Positions 52,624-61,153 of a stretch of 64,000 nucleotides of DNA are shown here, in pieces. The position numbers were made by a program, and so were the translations under genes. Position 1 is the stretch's first letter. Every line of letters begins with the position of its first letter. The notes under the pieces are model-generated. The model saw only the letters and a list, made by a program, of their open reading frames with translations, searched no databases and was not told the origin of the DNA. This DNA is from Henriciella marina (GTDB lineage Bacteria; Pseudomonadota; Alphaproteobacteria; Caulobacterales; Hyphomonadaceae), in contig NZ_JAPWGW010000003.1 in assembly GCF_027213945.1 (NCBI RefSeq), positions 124,001 through 188,000 of the forward strand, read 5' to 3'.

Positions 52624-54393
52624 ATGATCAAGAAGCGCCATCTTTCAGCTGTATTGACCGCCGCCTCCGTGTTTTTGGCGGGCTGCTCATCCATGCCCGA
52701 TTATGGTCTCGCCCTTTCTGAACGGTTCCAGAGCTCCGAGACGGAAACCAAGGAGAAATTAGCCAAGCCGAAGGCCCTCGCCTCGACGAATGAGTTCAGC
52801 GATTTCCTGATTGCCCGTTATGCCTCGCTCACGAACGATCCGCAGCAGGCGGCGCAAAGATATGCCGGTGTTGCGCTTTCCATTCCGGGCGACACATCGA
52901 TCTCAGAGCGCGCAGTCTTCTCCGCTCTGCTCGCCAATGATTTCGATCTTGCCCTCTCAGTTGCCAAGAGTGCAGACGAAACGGTGCTGAGCCAGTCGAG
53001 CCTTCCACGCCTGACGCTTGCGGCGCATGCCATTAGGTCTGGTAACTATGACGCTGTCCCCGCCCTGACGGGCCGGGAGCGGTCTGGACCTTTCTACGCA
53101 CTCGTCCTTGGCTCGCTCGAAGCCTGGTCGCTGTTCGGAAAAGGCGATCTTGGACCGGCTGAGCTCACCCTTCTCGATGCCGCTGGCGAAGACCCTTACC
53201 TGCGCGACATCATGCTGAATTCGCTGGCCCTGATGGAAATCGCGGCCAGTCAGGACGAACAAGCGCTCGAGACGCTCGGTTTTCTCGAAGGCAATCTCGC
53301 ACTTACCGCGGCCGCGGCTGAAAGCTATGCGCGCCTGCTAGCGAGTCGCGGCGAAGAGGCCCACGCGATCAACGTCCTTTCAGTGTATCTCGAACAGGTC
53401 GGCTACAGCCCCGCCATTGAGGATACGCTGAACCGGATCGCCGCCGGTGAACAGCTCCCCGTCAAGCGGCTGACCGCCGCTGAAGGCGCGGCGCTCTCGA
53501 TCTATGTGCCGGCTGCTGCGCTTGCGGCGCAGTCCACTGATGACTTGCCGGGCGTCTACTATTCCATCGCACTGGAACTCGATCCGCAGCTGCACGCAGC
53601 GCGCGCCCTCTTTGCCGACGCGCTGGACCGTTCGGGCCGTAGCGGCGACGCCATCGACATGCTGCGCGCCATCCCGGACGCCTCGCCCTATCATGTGACG
53701 GCAATTGGCCAGCTTGCATGGGCGCTGCATCGCACCGGTATGGATGACGAGGCATTGTCGCTCGCCATGGAAACGCTGTCGGAAGATCCCGAACGCGACC
53801 TCAAGATCCAGATCGCCGACCTTCTGACCTCGCTGGAGGCAGACGAAGAAGCGCTCACTGCATTCACCGAAGTTATCTCCGGTGACGAGGCACAAGGCGT
53901 CGGGGACTGGCGGCTCTACTATGCGCGCGGCACGCTGAATGAGCGGCTTGGCAACTGGCCGGATGCCGAAACAGATTTCCTGACGGCAAAGGCGCTGAAC
54001 CCGTCCTCACCGGAAGTCCTGAACCACCTCGGCTATAGCTGGGTCGATCGCGGCCTCCATCTGGAGCGTGGCATGGACCTCATCCGACAGGCGCTGTCGC
54101 TGCGTCCCAATAGCGGGGCGATCACGGACAGTCTGGGCTGGGGATATTACAAGCTCGGCGACTTCGATCAGGCTGTCTATTATCTTGAACTCGCCGCCGA
54201 GATCGAACCCGACCTCGCCGAAATCGTCGACCACCTTGGCGATGCCTACTGGATGACGGGACGTCGCACCGAAGCCCGCTTCCAATGGGAAAAGGCGCTC
54301 ACGCTTCTCAACGACGACGAACAGGAAATCCGGAAGATCGAACGCAAGATGCTGACCGGCCCTGAAACACAGGCGGCCAGCCGGGATAACTGA
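52624..54393 (+). CDS. TPR-repeat lipoprotein, second of two
   Basis: The 589-residue product has a lipoprotein signal (MIKKRHLSAVLTAASVFLAGC; lipobox LAGC). TPR repeats occupy most of the chain, with clear C-terminal copies (SSPEVLNHLGYSWVDRGLHL, then SGAITDSLGWGYYKLGDFDQ, then EIVDHLGDAYWMTGRRTEA). Its stop overlaps the ispE start by one base (TGATG), so an isoprenoid gene is translationally coupled to an envelope lipoprotein; the same arrangement occurs in other alphaproteobacteria. Confidence 0.88.
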   Translation: MIKKRHLSAVLTAASVFLAGCSSMPDYGLALSERFQSSETETKEKLAKPKALASTNEFSDFLIARYASLTNDPQQAAQRYAGVALSIPGDTSISERAVFSALLANDFDLALSVAKSADETVLSQSSLPRLTLAAHAIRSGNYDAVPALTGRERSGPFYALVLGSLEAWSLFGKGDLGPAELTLLDAAGEDPYLRDIMLNSLALMEIAASQDEQALETLGFLEGNLALTAAAAESYARLLASRGEEAHAINVLSVYLEQVGYSPAIEDTLNRIAAGEQLPVKRLTAAEGAALSIYVPAAALAAQSTDDLPGVYYSIALELDPQLHAARALFADALDRSGRSGDAIDMLRAIPDASPYHVTAIGQLAWALHRTGMDDEALSLAMETLSEDPERDLKIQIADLLTSLEADEEALTAFTEVISGDEAQGVGDWRLYYARGTLNERLGNWPDAETDFLTAKALNPSSPEVLNHLGYSWVDRGLHLERGMDLIRQALSLRPNSGAITDSLGWGYYKLGDFDQAVYYLELAAEIEPDLAEIVDHLGDAYWMTGRRTEARFQWEKALTLLNDDEQEIRKIERKMLTGPETQAASRDN

Positions 54394-55253
54394 TGCTGGC
54401 TCCGGCCAAGATAAACCTCCTGCTCCATGTCGGAGCCGTTAAGGAAAATGGTCGGCATCCGCTGGATAGCCTCGTCATGTTTGCAGGCCCCGAAGCGTCT
54501 GACCGGGTCGAGGCCCGGCAGGCGACTAGCCTGAGCCTCCAGTTAGATGGCCCCTTCGCCGCGCCTGAGCTCGCGACCAGCGAGAACCTCGTCCTCAAAG
54601 CTCTATCGGCTTGCGCGATCCGCGGGCTTCGCGTGCCGCCGCTTGCCATCACGCTATACAAGAACATTCCTGTCGCGGGCGGGCTTGGCGGCGGGTCGGC
54701 TGATGCCGGTGCCATGCTGCGCCAACTGGTGAAGCTGGGCACGATAACAGACCAGATCGCCTGGACGCTGGCAGCGAGCCTCGGCGGCGATGTGCCTGCC
54801 GCCTATGTCTCGCAGGCCTGCCGGATGCAGGGTGAAGGTGAAACAGTAAGACGGCTGAACGGTCTGCCTGATCTGCCGACGCTGCTCGTCAATCCAAACA
54901 TCCCCTGCCCAACGGGCCCTGTCTTCCAGACCTTTGACGAGCAGAGCGGAAACCCCGGTCTCTCACCACTGGATCTGCCAGCCTTTGAGCGCCCGCCGGA
55001 AATGATTGCCTGGCTGCGCACGCATAGCCGAAATGACCTTGAGGCGCCCGCCATCCGGCTGGTGCCTGAAATTGAAGGCGTACTGGACGCCATCAGGGGC
55101 CTGCCGGGTTGCGCCCTGAGCCGCATGTCAGGGTCGGGAGCGAGTTGTTTTGGCCTTTTTGAGAGCCGCGGCGACCTTGTCGCTGCCGCAGGCACGCTGA
55201 AATCGCTATATCCGCACTGGTGGGTGGCTCCCACACTTCTCAAAGGCGGCTAG
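54393..55253 (+). CDS. ispE: 4-diphosphocytidyl-2-C-methyl-D-erythritol kinase
   Basis: The 286-residue GHMP kinase phosphorylates CDP-ME in the MEP isoprenoid pathway. Signatures: APAKINLLLHV at the N-terminus, the ATP-binding PVAGGLGGGSADAGA, and MSGSGASCFGLF at the C-terminus. Standard length. Confidence 0.95.
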   Translation: MLAPAKINLLLHVGAVKENGRHPLDSLVMFAGPEASDRVEARQATSLSLQLDGPFAAPELATSENLVLKALSACAIRGLRVPPLAITLYKNIPVAGGLGGGSADAGAMLRQLVKLGTITDQIAWTLAASLGGDVPAAYVSQACRMQGEGETVRRLNGLPDLPTLLVNPNIPCPTGPVFQTFDEQSGNPGLSPLDLPAFERPPEMIAWLRTHSRNDLEAPAIRLVPEIEGVLDAIRGLPGCALSRMSGSGASCFGLFESRGDLVAAAGTLKSLYPHWWVAPTLLKGG

Positions 55254-55262
55254 GATCGGCGA

Positions 55263-56321
55263 ATGCCTGAGCTGATTCTCTATCCGGCCATCTGCCTTCT
55301 GGCGGGACTTGTCTCTTATTACGTGTGCCAGCTCAGCCGGAAATGGCGTGTGCTCGACATGCCGGATGGCCAGCGCAAGTTTCAGACAGCGCCCGTGCCG
55401 CGTCTTGGCGGCGCAGGCATTCTGGCCGGTTTCTTCGCCGTGATTCTTCTTGCGGGTATCCTCCACGCTGTGAACCCGGTCTGGCTCGGCAACGACTTTC
55501 TGCCTGGTGGTGTTGGTGCCGTGGCCGTGGCGCTGGCGGCAAGTCTCGGCTTCGCGGCGATCGGCGCAGCCGATGATGTCAGCGACCTCAATGCCGTGCT
55601 CAAACTTGTTCTATTGCTTGCTGTCTGCATCGGTGCACCGCTGCTCGGCGTCGCCGTGCCAGCGCTCGACAGCCCGTTCGGCGATCTGACGACGCCTGCC
55701 CTGATGATTGCGGGCTCTGCGCTCTGGCTGCTTGTCTTCACCAATGCTGCCAACTTCATGGATGGTAGCAACGGCCTCGCGATTGGTGTCCTCGCCTTCA
55801 TGTTTGCCGGACTTGGTGCATCACTGTTGCTGGGCGAGGCGGGCCGCTTTCCGCCCGGCCTGATCGCGATTATCGCGGCCAGTGCAGGCTTCCTCATCAT
55901 CAATATGCGCGGGCAGATCTATGCGGGTGACATCGGCGCTTTCGGAGTCAGCGCACTGTTTGCAACGCTCGCCATCATTTCAGGCCTGTCGGTCTGGACA
56001 ATCGCGACGCTCGCCCTTCCCATCCTGATCGATACGCTGATGACACTCGTCTTGCGGGCCAAGCGCGGCGAGAGTCTGTTCACGGCGCACCGCGACCACG
56101 CCTATCAGGCCCTCATCAAGACAGGCTGGAGCGCCTGGGAAGTTGCCATTCTCTGGTGGGGTCTTGCTTCGGCTTGCGCGGCTGGCGCTTCAATCGGGGC
56201 TGCTGGCGGCGGCGCCCTGCCCTTTGCCCTCTTCATTTGTCTCGCCATTCCGCTCACCGTCGGCTGGGTCACGGTTCAGCGATCTTGCGGCCAGATGGGC
56301 ACGCGCCTCGTCCAGGTTTAA
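55263..56321 (+). CDS. WecA/MraY-type polyprenyl-phosphate sugar-1-phosphate transferase
   Basis: The 352-residue integral membrane protein has about ten helices. The family motifs are GGAGIL, the Mg-binding AADDVSD, NFMDGSNG, GDIGAF and the HRDHAYQ loop. It transfers a sugar phosphate from a UDP-sugar to undecaprenyl phosphate, the first step of O-antigen or exopolysaccharide synthesis. It is nine bases after ispE. Its 3' end overlaps by 132 bases the convergent gene at 56190. Confidence 0.9.
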   Translation: MPELILYPAICLLAGLVSYYVCQLSRKWRVLDMPDGQRKFQTAPVPRLGGAGILAGFFAVILLAGILHAVNPVWLGNDFLPGGVGAVAVALAASLGFAAIGAADDVSDLNAVLKLVLLLAVCIGAPLLGVAVPALDSPFGDLTTPALMIAGSALWLLVFTNAANFMDGSNGLAIGVLAFMFAGLGASLLLGEAGRFPPGLIAIIAASAGFLIINMRGQIYAGDIGAFGVSALFATLAIISGLSVWTIATLALPILIDTLMTLVLRAKRGESLFTAHRDHAYQALIKTGWSAWEVAILWWGLASACAAGASIGAAGGGALPFALFICLAIPLTVGWVTVQRSCGQMGTRLVQV

Positions 56322-56822
56322 CCGGCGGATACCCGCGCCGGGCCGCCAGGTGAATGCCATTAACATGCCGAACATAACAAAGCCGCCACCGGCCGCGAGC
56401 GCAAACAGCTCCATGCCGCGCCGCGCTTCCTGAGAGAGCGCCATGCCAGCTATGCCCGCCACAATCATGGCGAGGCCCAGCAGGAACAGGCTCCAGCGGG
56501 AACCGCCCCCGACGCCAACCTTCATCGTGACGTCTGGCTTGACCTCGGCAACTTCACCCACGATCGCAGAGCATAGAGCAAGAAACGCCTCGCTATGGCT
56601 GTCACCGCGCGGGGCGTTACAGCTGATACGGTGCTGACTATTGCTGGTCTCAACATCCAGCCAGGCGCTGTGCGTCTGCCGCACGCTGAGCTCACCAAAC
56701 TGTAGGCCGGTGACATTGGCGAAGCTCAGATAGAGCTCACCATTGCAGGTCAGCATGCCGCTATCGACAGTCCAGTTGTCCCGCCCTCTCAGGAGGGCGG
56801 GTTTGAATTCAAAGCTCTGCAC
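56190..56822 (-). CDS. Hypothetical protein with two C-terminal membrane helices
   Basis: The 210-residue product is not recognised. Residues 1-100 look like a soluble domain with PH-like strand pattern (LRGRDNWTVDSGMLTCNGELYLSF). Two helices follow (about 108-127 and 137-155), then a charged tail encoded in the overlap with the convergent transferase gene. The tail composition (many Glu, Arg, Ala) may be a by-product of that overlap. A shorter real protein is possible. Confidence 0.55.
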   Translation of the reverse strand: MQSFEFKPALLRGRDNWTVDSGMLTCNGELYLSFANVTGLQFGELSVRQTHSAWLDVETSNSQHRISCNAPRGDSHSEAFLALCSAIVGEVAEVKPDVTMKVGVGGGSRWSLFLLGLAMIVAGIAGMALSQEARRGMELFALAAGGGFVMFGMLMAFTWRPGAGIRRLNLDEARAHLAARSLNRDPADGERNGETNEEGKGQGAAASSPD

Positions 56823-56848
56823 ATCGCGCTCCTGTTCAGGAAGCGAAC

Positions 56849-58537
56849 CTACATATTCGGATAGGCTGGTCCGCCGCCGCCCTCAGGCGTCACCCAGTTG
56901 ATGTTCTGGTTCGGGTCCTTGATATCGCACGTCTTGCAGTGAATGCAGTTCTGCGCGTTGATCTGGAAGCGTGGCTCCTTGCCCTCTTCCTCAACCCATT
57001 CATAGACGCCAGCCGGACAGTAACGCTCGGATGGGCCAGCGAACACGTCATGCTCTGAACGCTTCTGCAGCTCCATATCCTTCACGATCAGGTGCACCGG
57101 CTGATCTTCAGCATGATTGGTGTTGGTGAAGGACACGTTCGTCAGCTTGTCGAAGCTGAGCTTGCCGTCCGGTTTCGGGTATTCGATCTTGCGGCACTGG
57201 TCCGCTGGCTTCAGATACTCATGGTCAGCCTTCTTGTGGCTGAGCGTTGGCAGATAGCCAAAGCCGAAGAGGTAGCGCAGCCACATGTCCGGCATGGCCA
57301 GAACAGCACCCGCCAGCGTGCCATAGCGACTGATCAGCGGCTTGGAATTGCGGACCTGCGAGAGATCCTTGTAGACCCAGCTATCCTTGTAGGCGGTCTC
57401 ATAGGTTTCAAGCGTATCGCTCTGGCGACCTTCGCGTACGGCCTCGACGGCTGCTTCAGCTGCAAGCATGCCGGTCTTCATTGCGTTGTGAGAGCCCTTG
57501 ATGCGCGGCAGGTTCACGAAACCAGCCGAACAGCCGATCAGTGCCCCACCCGGGAAGGCGAGTTTTGGCACAGACTGGACACCGCCAGATGTAATCGCGC
57601 GTGCGCCGTAAGCAACGCGCTTGCCGCCTTCGAGGAACTTGCTGATGTCCTGGTGGTGCTTGTAGCGCTGGAACTCCTGATACGGAGACAGCCACGGGTT
57701 CTTGTAGTTCAGGTGGACCACATAGCCGACGGAGACATAGTTCTCGCCACCTTCAGAGAAGTGGTAGAGGAAGCCGCCGCCATTGCCGTCCTTGTCCTGG
57801 ACCGGCCAGCCAAAGGTGTGCTGGACATAGCCTGCGCTGAATTCAGGGTGGTCTGCCGGGACCGACCAGACTTCTTTCAGGCCGATGCCGTATTTCTGCG
57901 GGTCACAATCGGCTTCGAGGTCATACTTGGCCTTGACCTGTTTGGTCAGCGAACCGCGGGCGCCTTCAGCGAAGAGGACGTATTTGCCAAGCAGTTCCAT
58001 GCCAGGCTCATAGTCACCCTTGTGGCTGCCATCGGCCGCAATGCCCATGACGCCGGCGACGACGCCTTTGACTTCGCCGTTCTCGCCGTAGACGACGTCG
58101 GACGCAGCAAAGCCCGGGAAGACCTGAACGCCGAGATTCTCGGCTTCCTCACCGAGCCAGCGGGTGACGTTCGCGAGCGAGCCGGTGAAACAGCCATGAT
58201 TGTGCATGAAGGGCGGGAAGCCGAAGGTCGGCATACCCATGGAGCCTTTCGGGCCGAGCAGCTTGTACTTGTCGGCGGTGACTTGGGTATAGATCGGCTT
58301 GTTATCGCGATCGCGCCAGTCAGGGATCAGCTCATCAAGGGCCTTTGGATCGAGCACGACGCCGGAAAGGATATGTGCGCCGATCTCGCCGCCCTTTTCC
58401 AGCACGACGACTTCAAGCTCTTCGCCAGCTTCATTGGCAAGCTGTTTCGCCCGGATCGCAGCGGACAGGCCTGCAGGCCCGCCACCAACGATTACCAGGT
58501 CGAATTCCATCGATTCGCGTTCCACCGCTTCGGTCAT
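56849..58537 (-). CDS. Electron transfer flavoprotein-ubiquinone oxidoreductase
   Basis: The 562-residue membrane-peripheral flavoprotein passes electrons from ETF to ubiquinone during fatty-acid and amino-acid oxidation. FAD motif VGGGPAGLSAAIRAKQLA near residue 18; the C-terminal 4Fe-4S motif is RYCPAGVYEW plus NCIHCKTCDIKDP. Full length. Upstream and divergent is the uracil-DNA glycosylase gene. Confidence 0.96.
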   Translation of the reverse strand: MTEAVERESMEFDLVIVGGGPAGLSAAIRAKQLANEAGEELEVVVLEKGGEIGAHILSGVVLDPKALDELIPDWRDRDNKPIYTQVTADKYKLLGPKGSMGMPTFGFPPFMHNHGCFTGSLANVTRWLGEEAENLGVQVFPGFAASDVVYGENGEVKGVVAGVMGIAADGSHKGDYEPGMELLGKYVLFAEGARGSLTKQVKAKYDLEADCDPQKYGIGLKEVWSVPADHPEFSAGYVQHTFGWPVQDKDGNGGGFLYHFSEGGENYVSVGYVVHLNYKNPWLSPYQEFQRYKHHQDISKFLEGGKRVAYGARAITSGGVQSVPKLAFPGGALIGCSAGFVNLPRIKGSHNAMKTGMLAAEAAVEAVREGRQSDTLETYETAYKDSWVYKDLSQVRNSKPLISRYGTLAGAVLAMPDMWLRYLFGFGYLPTLSHKKADHEYLKPADQCRKIEYPKPDGKLSFDKLTNVSFTNTNHAEDQPVHLIVKDMELQKRSEHDVFAGPSERYCPAGVYEWVEEEGKEPRFQINAQNCIHCKTCDIKDPNQNINWVTPEGGGGPAYPNM

Positions 58538-58635
58538 ATCTTGTCTCTCCCGGCTGAGGCCACGTGTGATAGCCCGCTTTGTACATGTTCGCAGTCCGGT
58601 CTACAGTCGATTTGCCAGAATTCCAAAGGGTCTCA

Positions 58636-59430
58636 ATGTCTCATACGGAACAAATTCAGGCGCTTGAGGCGCTGCGCGCCTGGTGGGCGGAGATGGGGGT
58701 GGAGGCCGATGAGGCAGAGATCCGCGCCCTGACCAAGGCTGCGCGCGAGAGACCTGAAGCCGGACAGCCCCCCGCGCAGGCACGCGCCTTGCGCCGTATT
58801 CCGAAAGAGAAAGGCCATGACGACTGGGTCGAGGAAGCCCGGAACCTCGCAAAGGCCGCGTCCAGCTTTGCGGAATTGAAAGCCGCCATTGAAGGGTTTG
58901 ACGGCTGCCTCCTGAAGGAAGCTGCGCGCAATGCAGCCTGTTTCGATGGGGTCGAAGGCGCGCCGGTCATGGTGATCGGCGAAGGCCCTGGCGCTGAAGA
59001 GGACAAGCAGGGCCTGCCTTTCGTGGGGCGGGCAGGTCAGCTCTTGGACAGGATGCTGGCAGCGATTGGCCTGTCGCGCGCGACGAACACATTCATCACC
59101 AACGTCAATTACTGGCGCCCGCCCGGCAACCGGAACCCGACCGATGATGAACTGGCGCTCTGCCGCCCCTTCGTCGACCGTATGGTGGAGCTTGGTCAGC
59201 CAAAACTCATCATCTCGGCTGGCGGCGTTTCTGCAAAGTCGCTTCTCAATGCCTCGATCGGCATCATGAAGCTGCGCGGCACCGAACAGACTTTCGAGAC
59301 GCCGGGCGGCTATTCAGGCCCCCTCTTCCCGATTTTCCACCCAGCCTTCCTGCTCCGCCGGCCAGAAGAAAAGAGCCGCGCCTGGCGAGACCTGTTGCAG
59401 ATTCAGGAACGGCTGGAGGGGCTTTCTTGA
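58636..59430 (+). CDS. Uracil-DNA glycosylase, family 4-like without a full Fe-S ligand set
   Basis: The product is 264 residues from ATG 58636. Motif A (GEGPGAEEDKQGLPFVGRAG) and motif B (IFHPAFLLR) are those of family 4 enzymes, which remove uracil from DNA. In the canonical family two Cys of a CxxC pair, one in KCRPP and one more bind a 4Fe-4S cluster. Here the pair is CLLK and KCRPP is YWRPP, so no complete cluster site is visible. An N-terminal extension of about 90 residues is present. Its stop overlaps the next small gene (TGA within ATG region). Confidence 0.88.
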   Translation: MSHTEQIQALEALRAWWAEMGVEADEAEIRALTKAARERPEAGQPPAQARALRRIPKEKGHDDWVEEARNLAKAASSFAELKAAIEGFDGCLLKEAARNAACFDGVEGAPVMVIGEGPGAEEDKQGLPFVGRAGQLLDRMLAAIGLSRATNTFITNVNYWRPPGNRNPTDDELALCRPFVDRMVELGQPKLIISAGGVSAKSLLNASIGIMKLRGTEQTFETPGGYSGPLFPIFHPAFLLRRPEEKSRAWRDLLQIQERLEGLS

Positions 59431-59681
59431 AGTCACAAGAACCGCGTAGCGAGATGGATGAAGCGAGCCATGCGTTTCTGACATTCGCGATTATCGGCGG
59501 CCTCTGCGGATTGGCCGCGAACTTTGCGATGATTGCATTTGGCCTGCCACCCCTCATCGCAATATTAGCCGCCATCATTGCTGGGCTCGCTATCGGGGCT
59601 TTGGCGGCTCAGCTGCGCATCGTCAGGGCTGGCATAAGGCGAATTTTCACCTGGGTAGGAGAACTAGCCTGGTGGTTCTGA
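59427..59681 (+). CDS. Small two-helix membrane protein
   Basis: The 84-residue product is not recognised. Two strong hydrophobic helices (about 17-37 and 41-62) are joined by a Pro-Pro turn, followed by a basic amphipathic end and WVGELAWWF. It overlaps the glycosylase stop by four bases, suggesting co-translation. Confidence 0.65.
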   Translation: MKSQEPRSEMDEASHAFLTFAIIGGLCGLAANFAMIAFGLPPLIAILAAIIAGLAIGALAAQLRIVRAGIRRIFTWVGELAWWF

Positions 59682-59717
59682 ACCGCTTATCTCAGATTTC
59701 CTCCACGCATTAAAAAA

Positions 59718-59760
59718 CCCCGGAGCGCGAGGGAGGGGAGGGGATGCGCTCCGGGGCTTT
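59718..59760 (+). terminator. First of two tandem intrinsic terminators with polypurine loops
   Basis: A perfect 10-bp stem CCCCGGAGCG / CGCTCCGGGG (59718-59727, 59747-59756) is followed by T. The flanking A run makes it bidirectional. The 19-base loop is all but pure G/A (runs of GGG, GGGG, GGGG). Confidence 0.9.
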
Positions 59761-59763
59761 TTG

Positions 59764-59807
59764 AGAGGGTGAAGCGCGAGGGGGAGGGGACGCTTCAGCC
59801 TCTTTTT
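59764..59807 (+). terminator. Second tandem intrinsic terminator with a polypurine loop
   Basis: Arms 59764-59776 and 59791-59803 pair (AGAGG and TGAAGCG with CGCTTCA and CCTCT, one internal mismatch), followed by TTTTT. The 14-base loop CGAGGGGGAGGGGA closely resembles the first loop. Confidence 0.85.
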
Positions 59808-59863
59808 GATGGACGTCCACCGGATGTGCGGTCCAGCTTCCTTAGGTGTCCAGTCTGTTCAAT

Positions 59864-60340
59864 CTACTCTTCGAGTTTGTCTTCGGCTTTTTCCTCGACA
59901 AGCTCGAACTCAGCTTCCTTACGCTTTTCAAACGCCGATCCGAGTTTTTCGTTCCCGTCCTTGCCGACAGTTTCTTTGGCGACCGGAAAAACGTCGTTTT
60001 CCTCTTCGTCCATGTGATGCTCATAGCGCTCTTTGAGCTGCTTGAATTTCACCAGCCAGCCCGGTGAGGACATGTCGTTGTCGTTCAATTCTTCCATCAG
60101 ATCGTCGAGTTCCTTGTGCTCGGCGACCGAGTGGCGACCTTCAGGCTGGCCGTCTTCCGTAGCGATGAGCTTGGAATAGAATGTTTCTTCTTCAGCTGCG
60201 GCGTGCGCGCTGACATCGTGATAGAACTTGTCCCAGACGTCGCGGCGCATTTCGTTATCGCCGCTCGTGCTGGCGATGAGGTCGAGCATCTCGCGGTGCT
60301 TGTCGTGGTCTTGTTTCAGTGTCTCGTAGATCGTGGACAT
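59864..60340 (-). CDS. Hemerythrin-domain protein
   Basis: The product is 158 residues from ATG 60340, preceded by GAGGA (a longer open frame adds a non-native Arg-rich start). The HHE-type iron-binding pattern is visible: QDHDKHREML, AAAEEETFY, EHKELDDLM and YEHHMDEEENDVFP. Such proteins bind oxygen or nitric oxide or sense oxidants through a di-iron site. The C-terminus is rich in Glu and Lys. Monocistronic. Confidence 0.92.
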   Translation of the reverse strand: MSTIYETLKQDHDKHREMLDLIASTSGDNEMRRDVWDKFYHDVSAHAAAEEETFYSKLIATEDGQPEGRHSVAEHKELDDLMEELNDNDMSSPGWLVKFKQLKERYEHHMDEEENDVFPVAKETVGKDGNEKLGSAFEKRKEAEFELVEEKAEDKLEE

Positions 60341-60457
60341 GGATGGTCCTCTTCCTTCGTGTTTCGAACACTGCTTAAACGCCGGGTCACGAAAGCCGTT
60401 CCGCCAATCATGGCGCCCGCGTGCGCGACATTTTCGACCTTGCCGAGATCTGCTCAT

Positions 60458-61141
60458 ATGCCCGCGCCCCTTTCCATTATTATCCCAACTCTTCATGCCG
60501 CCGAGGATTTGCCCCAGTGCCTGGCGAGCCTGATGCCTGGCGCCGAAGCCGGACTGATCAGGGAAGTGTTGCTGAGCGACGGAGGCTCGCGCGATGCGAC
60601 GGCGGACATCGCCGACGCGGCCGGCGCCTCAATTATTCAGAGCGAGCGAGGACGAGGCAAACAGCTGGCGACCGGCGCGAAAGCAGCGCGGGGTGAGTGG
60701 CTTCTATTTCTTCACGCCGATACGTCGCTGACACGCGACTGGGTGGAGCGCGTGCGCGATCATATGGCAAACGCTCCGGGCAAGGCTGCGTTTTTCACCC
60801 TCGCCTTCCGATCAGATCATCCGATGGCAAAGCATGTCGCAGCGCGGGCGAACCGTCGCGCAAAGCTTCTCGGCCTGCCATATGGCGACCAGGCCCTGCT
60901 GGTGCCTCGTAGCCTATATGAAGAGACGGGCGGCTATAAGGACATGCCCTTGATGGAGGACGTCGCACTGGTCCGCGCAATTGGCAGACGTCGCCTCAGC
61001 ATGCTTTCGGCAGAGGCCCGAACATCTGCCGCCAAGTATGAGCGCGATGGCTGGCGCAAGCGAAGCTGGAAGAATGCCTGGCTGATCACACGTTATCTGC
61101 TTGGCGCCAGCCCGGAAAAGCTGGCCGCCGCCTATCGCTGA
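60458..61141 (+). CDS. Family 2 glycosyltransferase, TIGR04283 type
   Basis: The product is 227 residues from ATG 60458 (MPAPLSIIIPTL). It has the GT-A motifs LSDGGSRDAT and FLHADTSL and the LMEDVAL region. TIGR04283 proteins occur next to TIGR04282, as here (12-base gap), and some are linked to arsenosugar synthesis. No arsenic gene is present in the window, so that function is only family-level knowledge. Confidence 0.88.
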   Translation: MPAPLSIIIPTLHAAEDLPQCLASLMPGAEAGLIREVLLSDGGSRDATADIADAAGASIIQSERGRGKQLATGAKAARGEWLLFLHADTSLTRDWVERVRDHMANAPGKAAFFTLAFRSDHPMAKHVAARANRRAKLLGLPYGDQALLVPRSLYEETGGYKDMPLMEDVALVRAIGRRRLSMLSAEARTSAAKYERDGWRKRSWKNAWLITRYLLGASPEKLAAAYR

Positions 61142-61153
61142 GCCCTGTCCCGA

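Noticed and set aside
57092-58732. A 546-codon open frame antisense to the ETF-quinone oxidoreductase
   Set aside because: Composition artefact of the real gene on the minus strand; no motif and no ribosome site.
59728-59746. G-rich loop as a Shine-Dalgarno for a small plus-strand gene
   Set aside because: No open frame of credible length follows; the loop lies inside a terminator.
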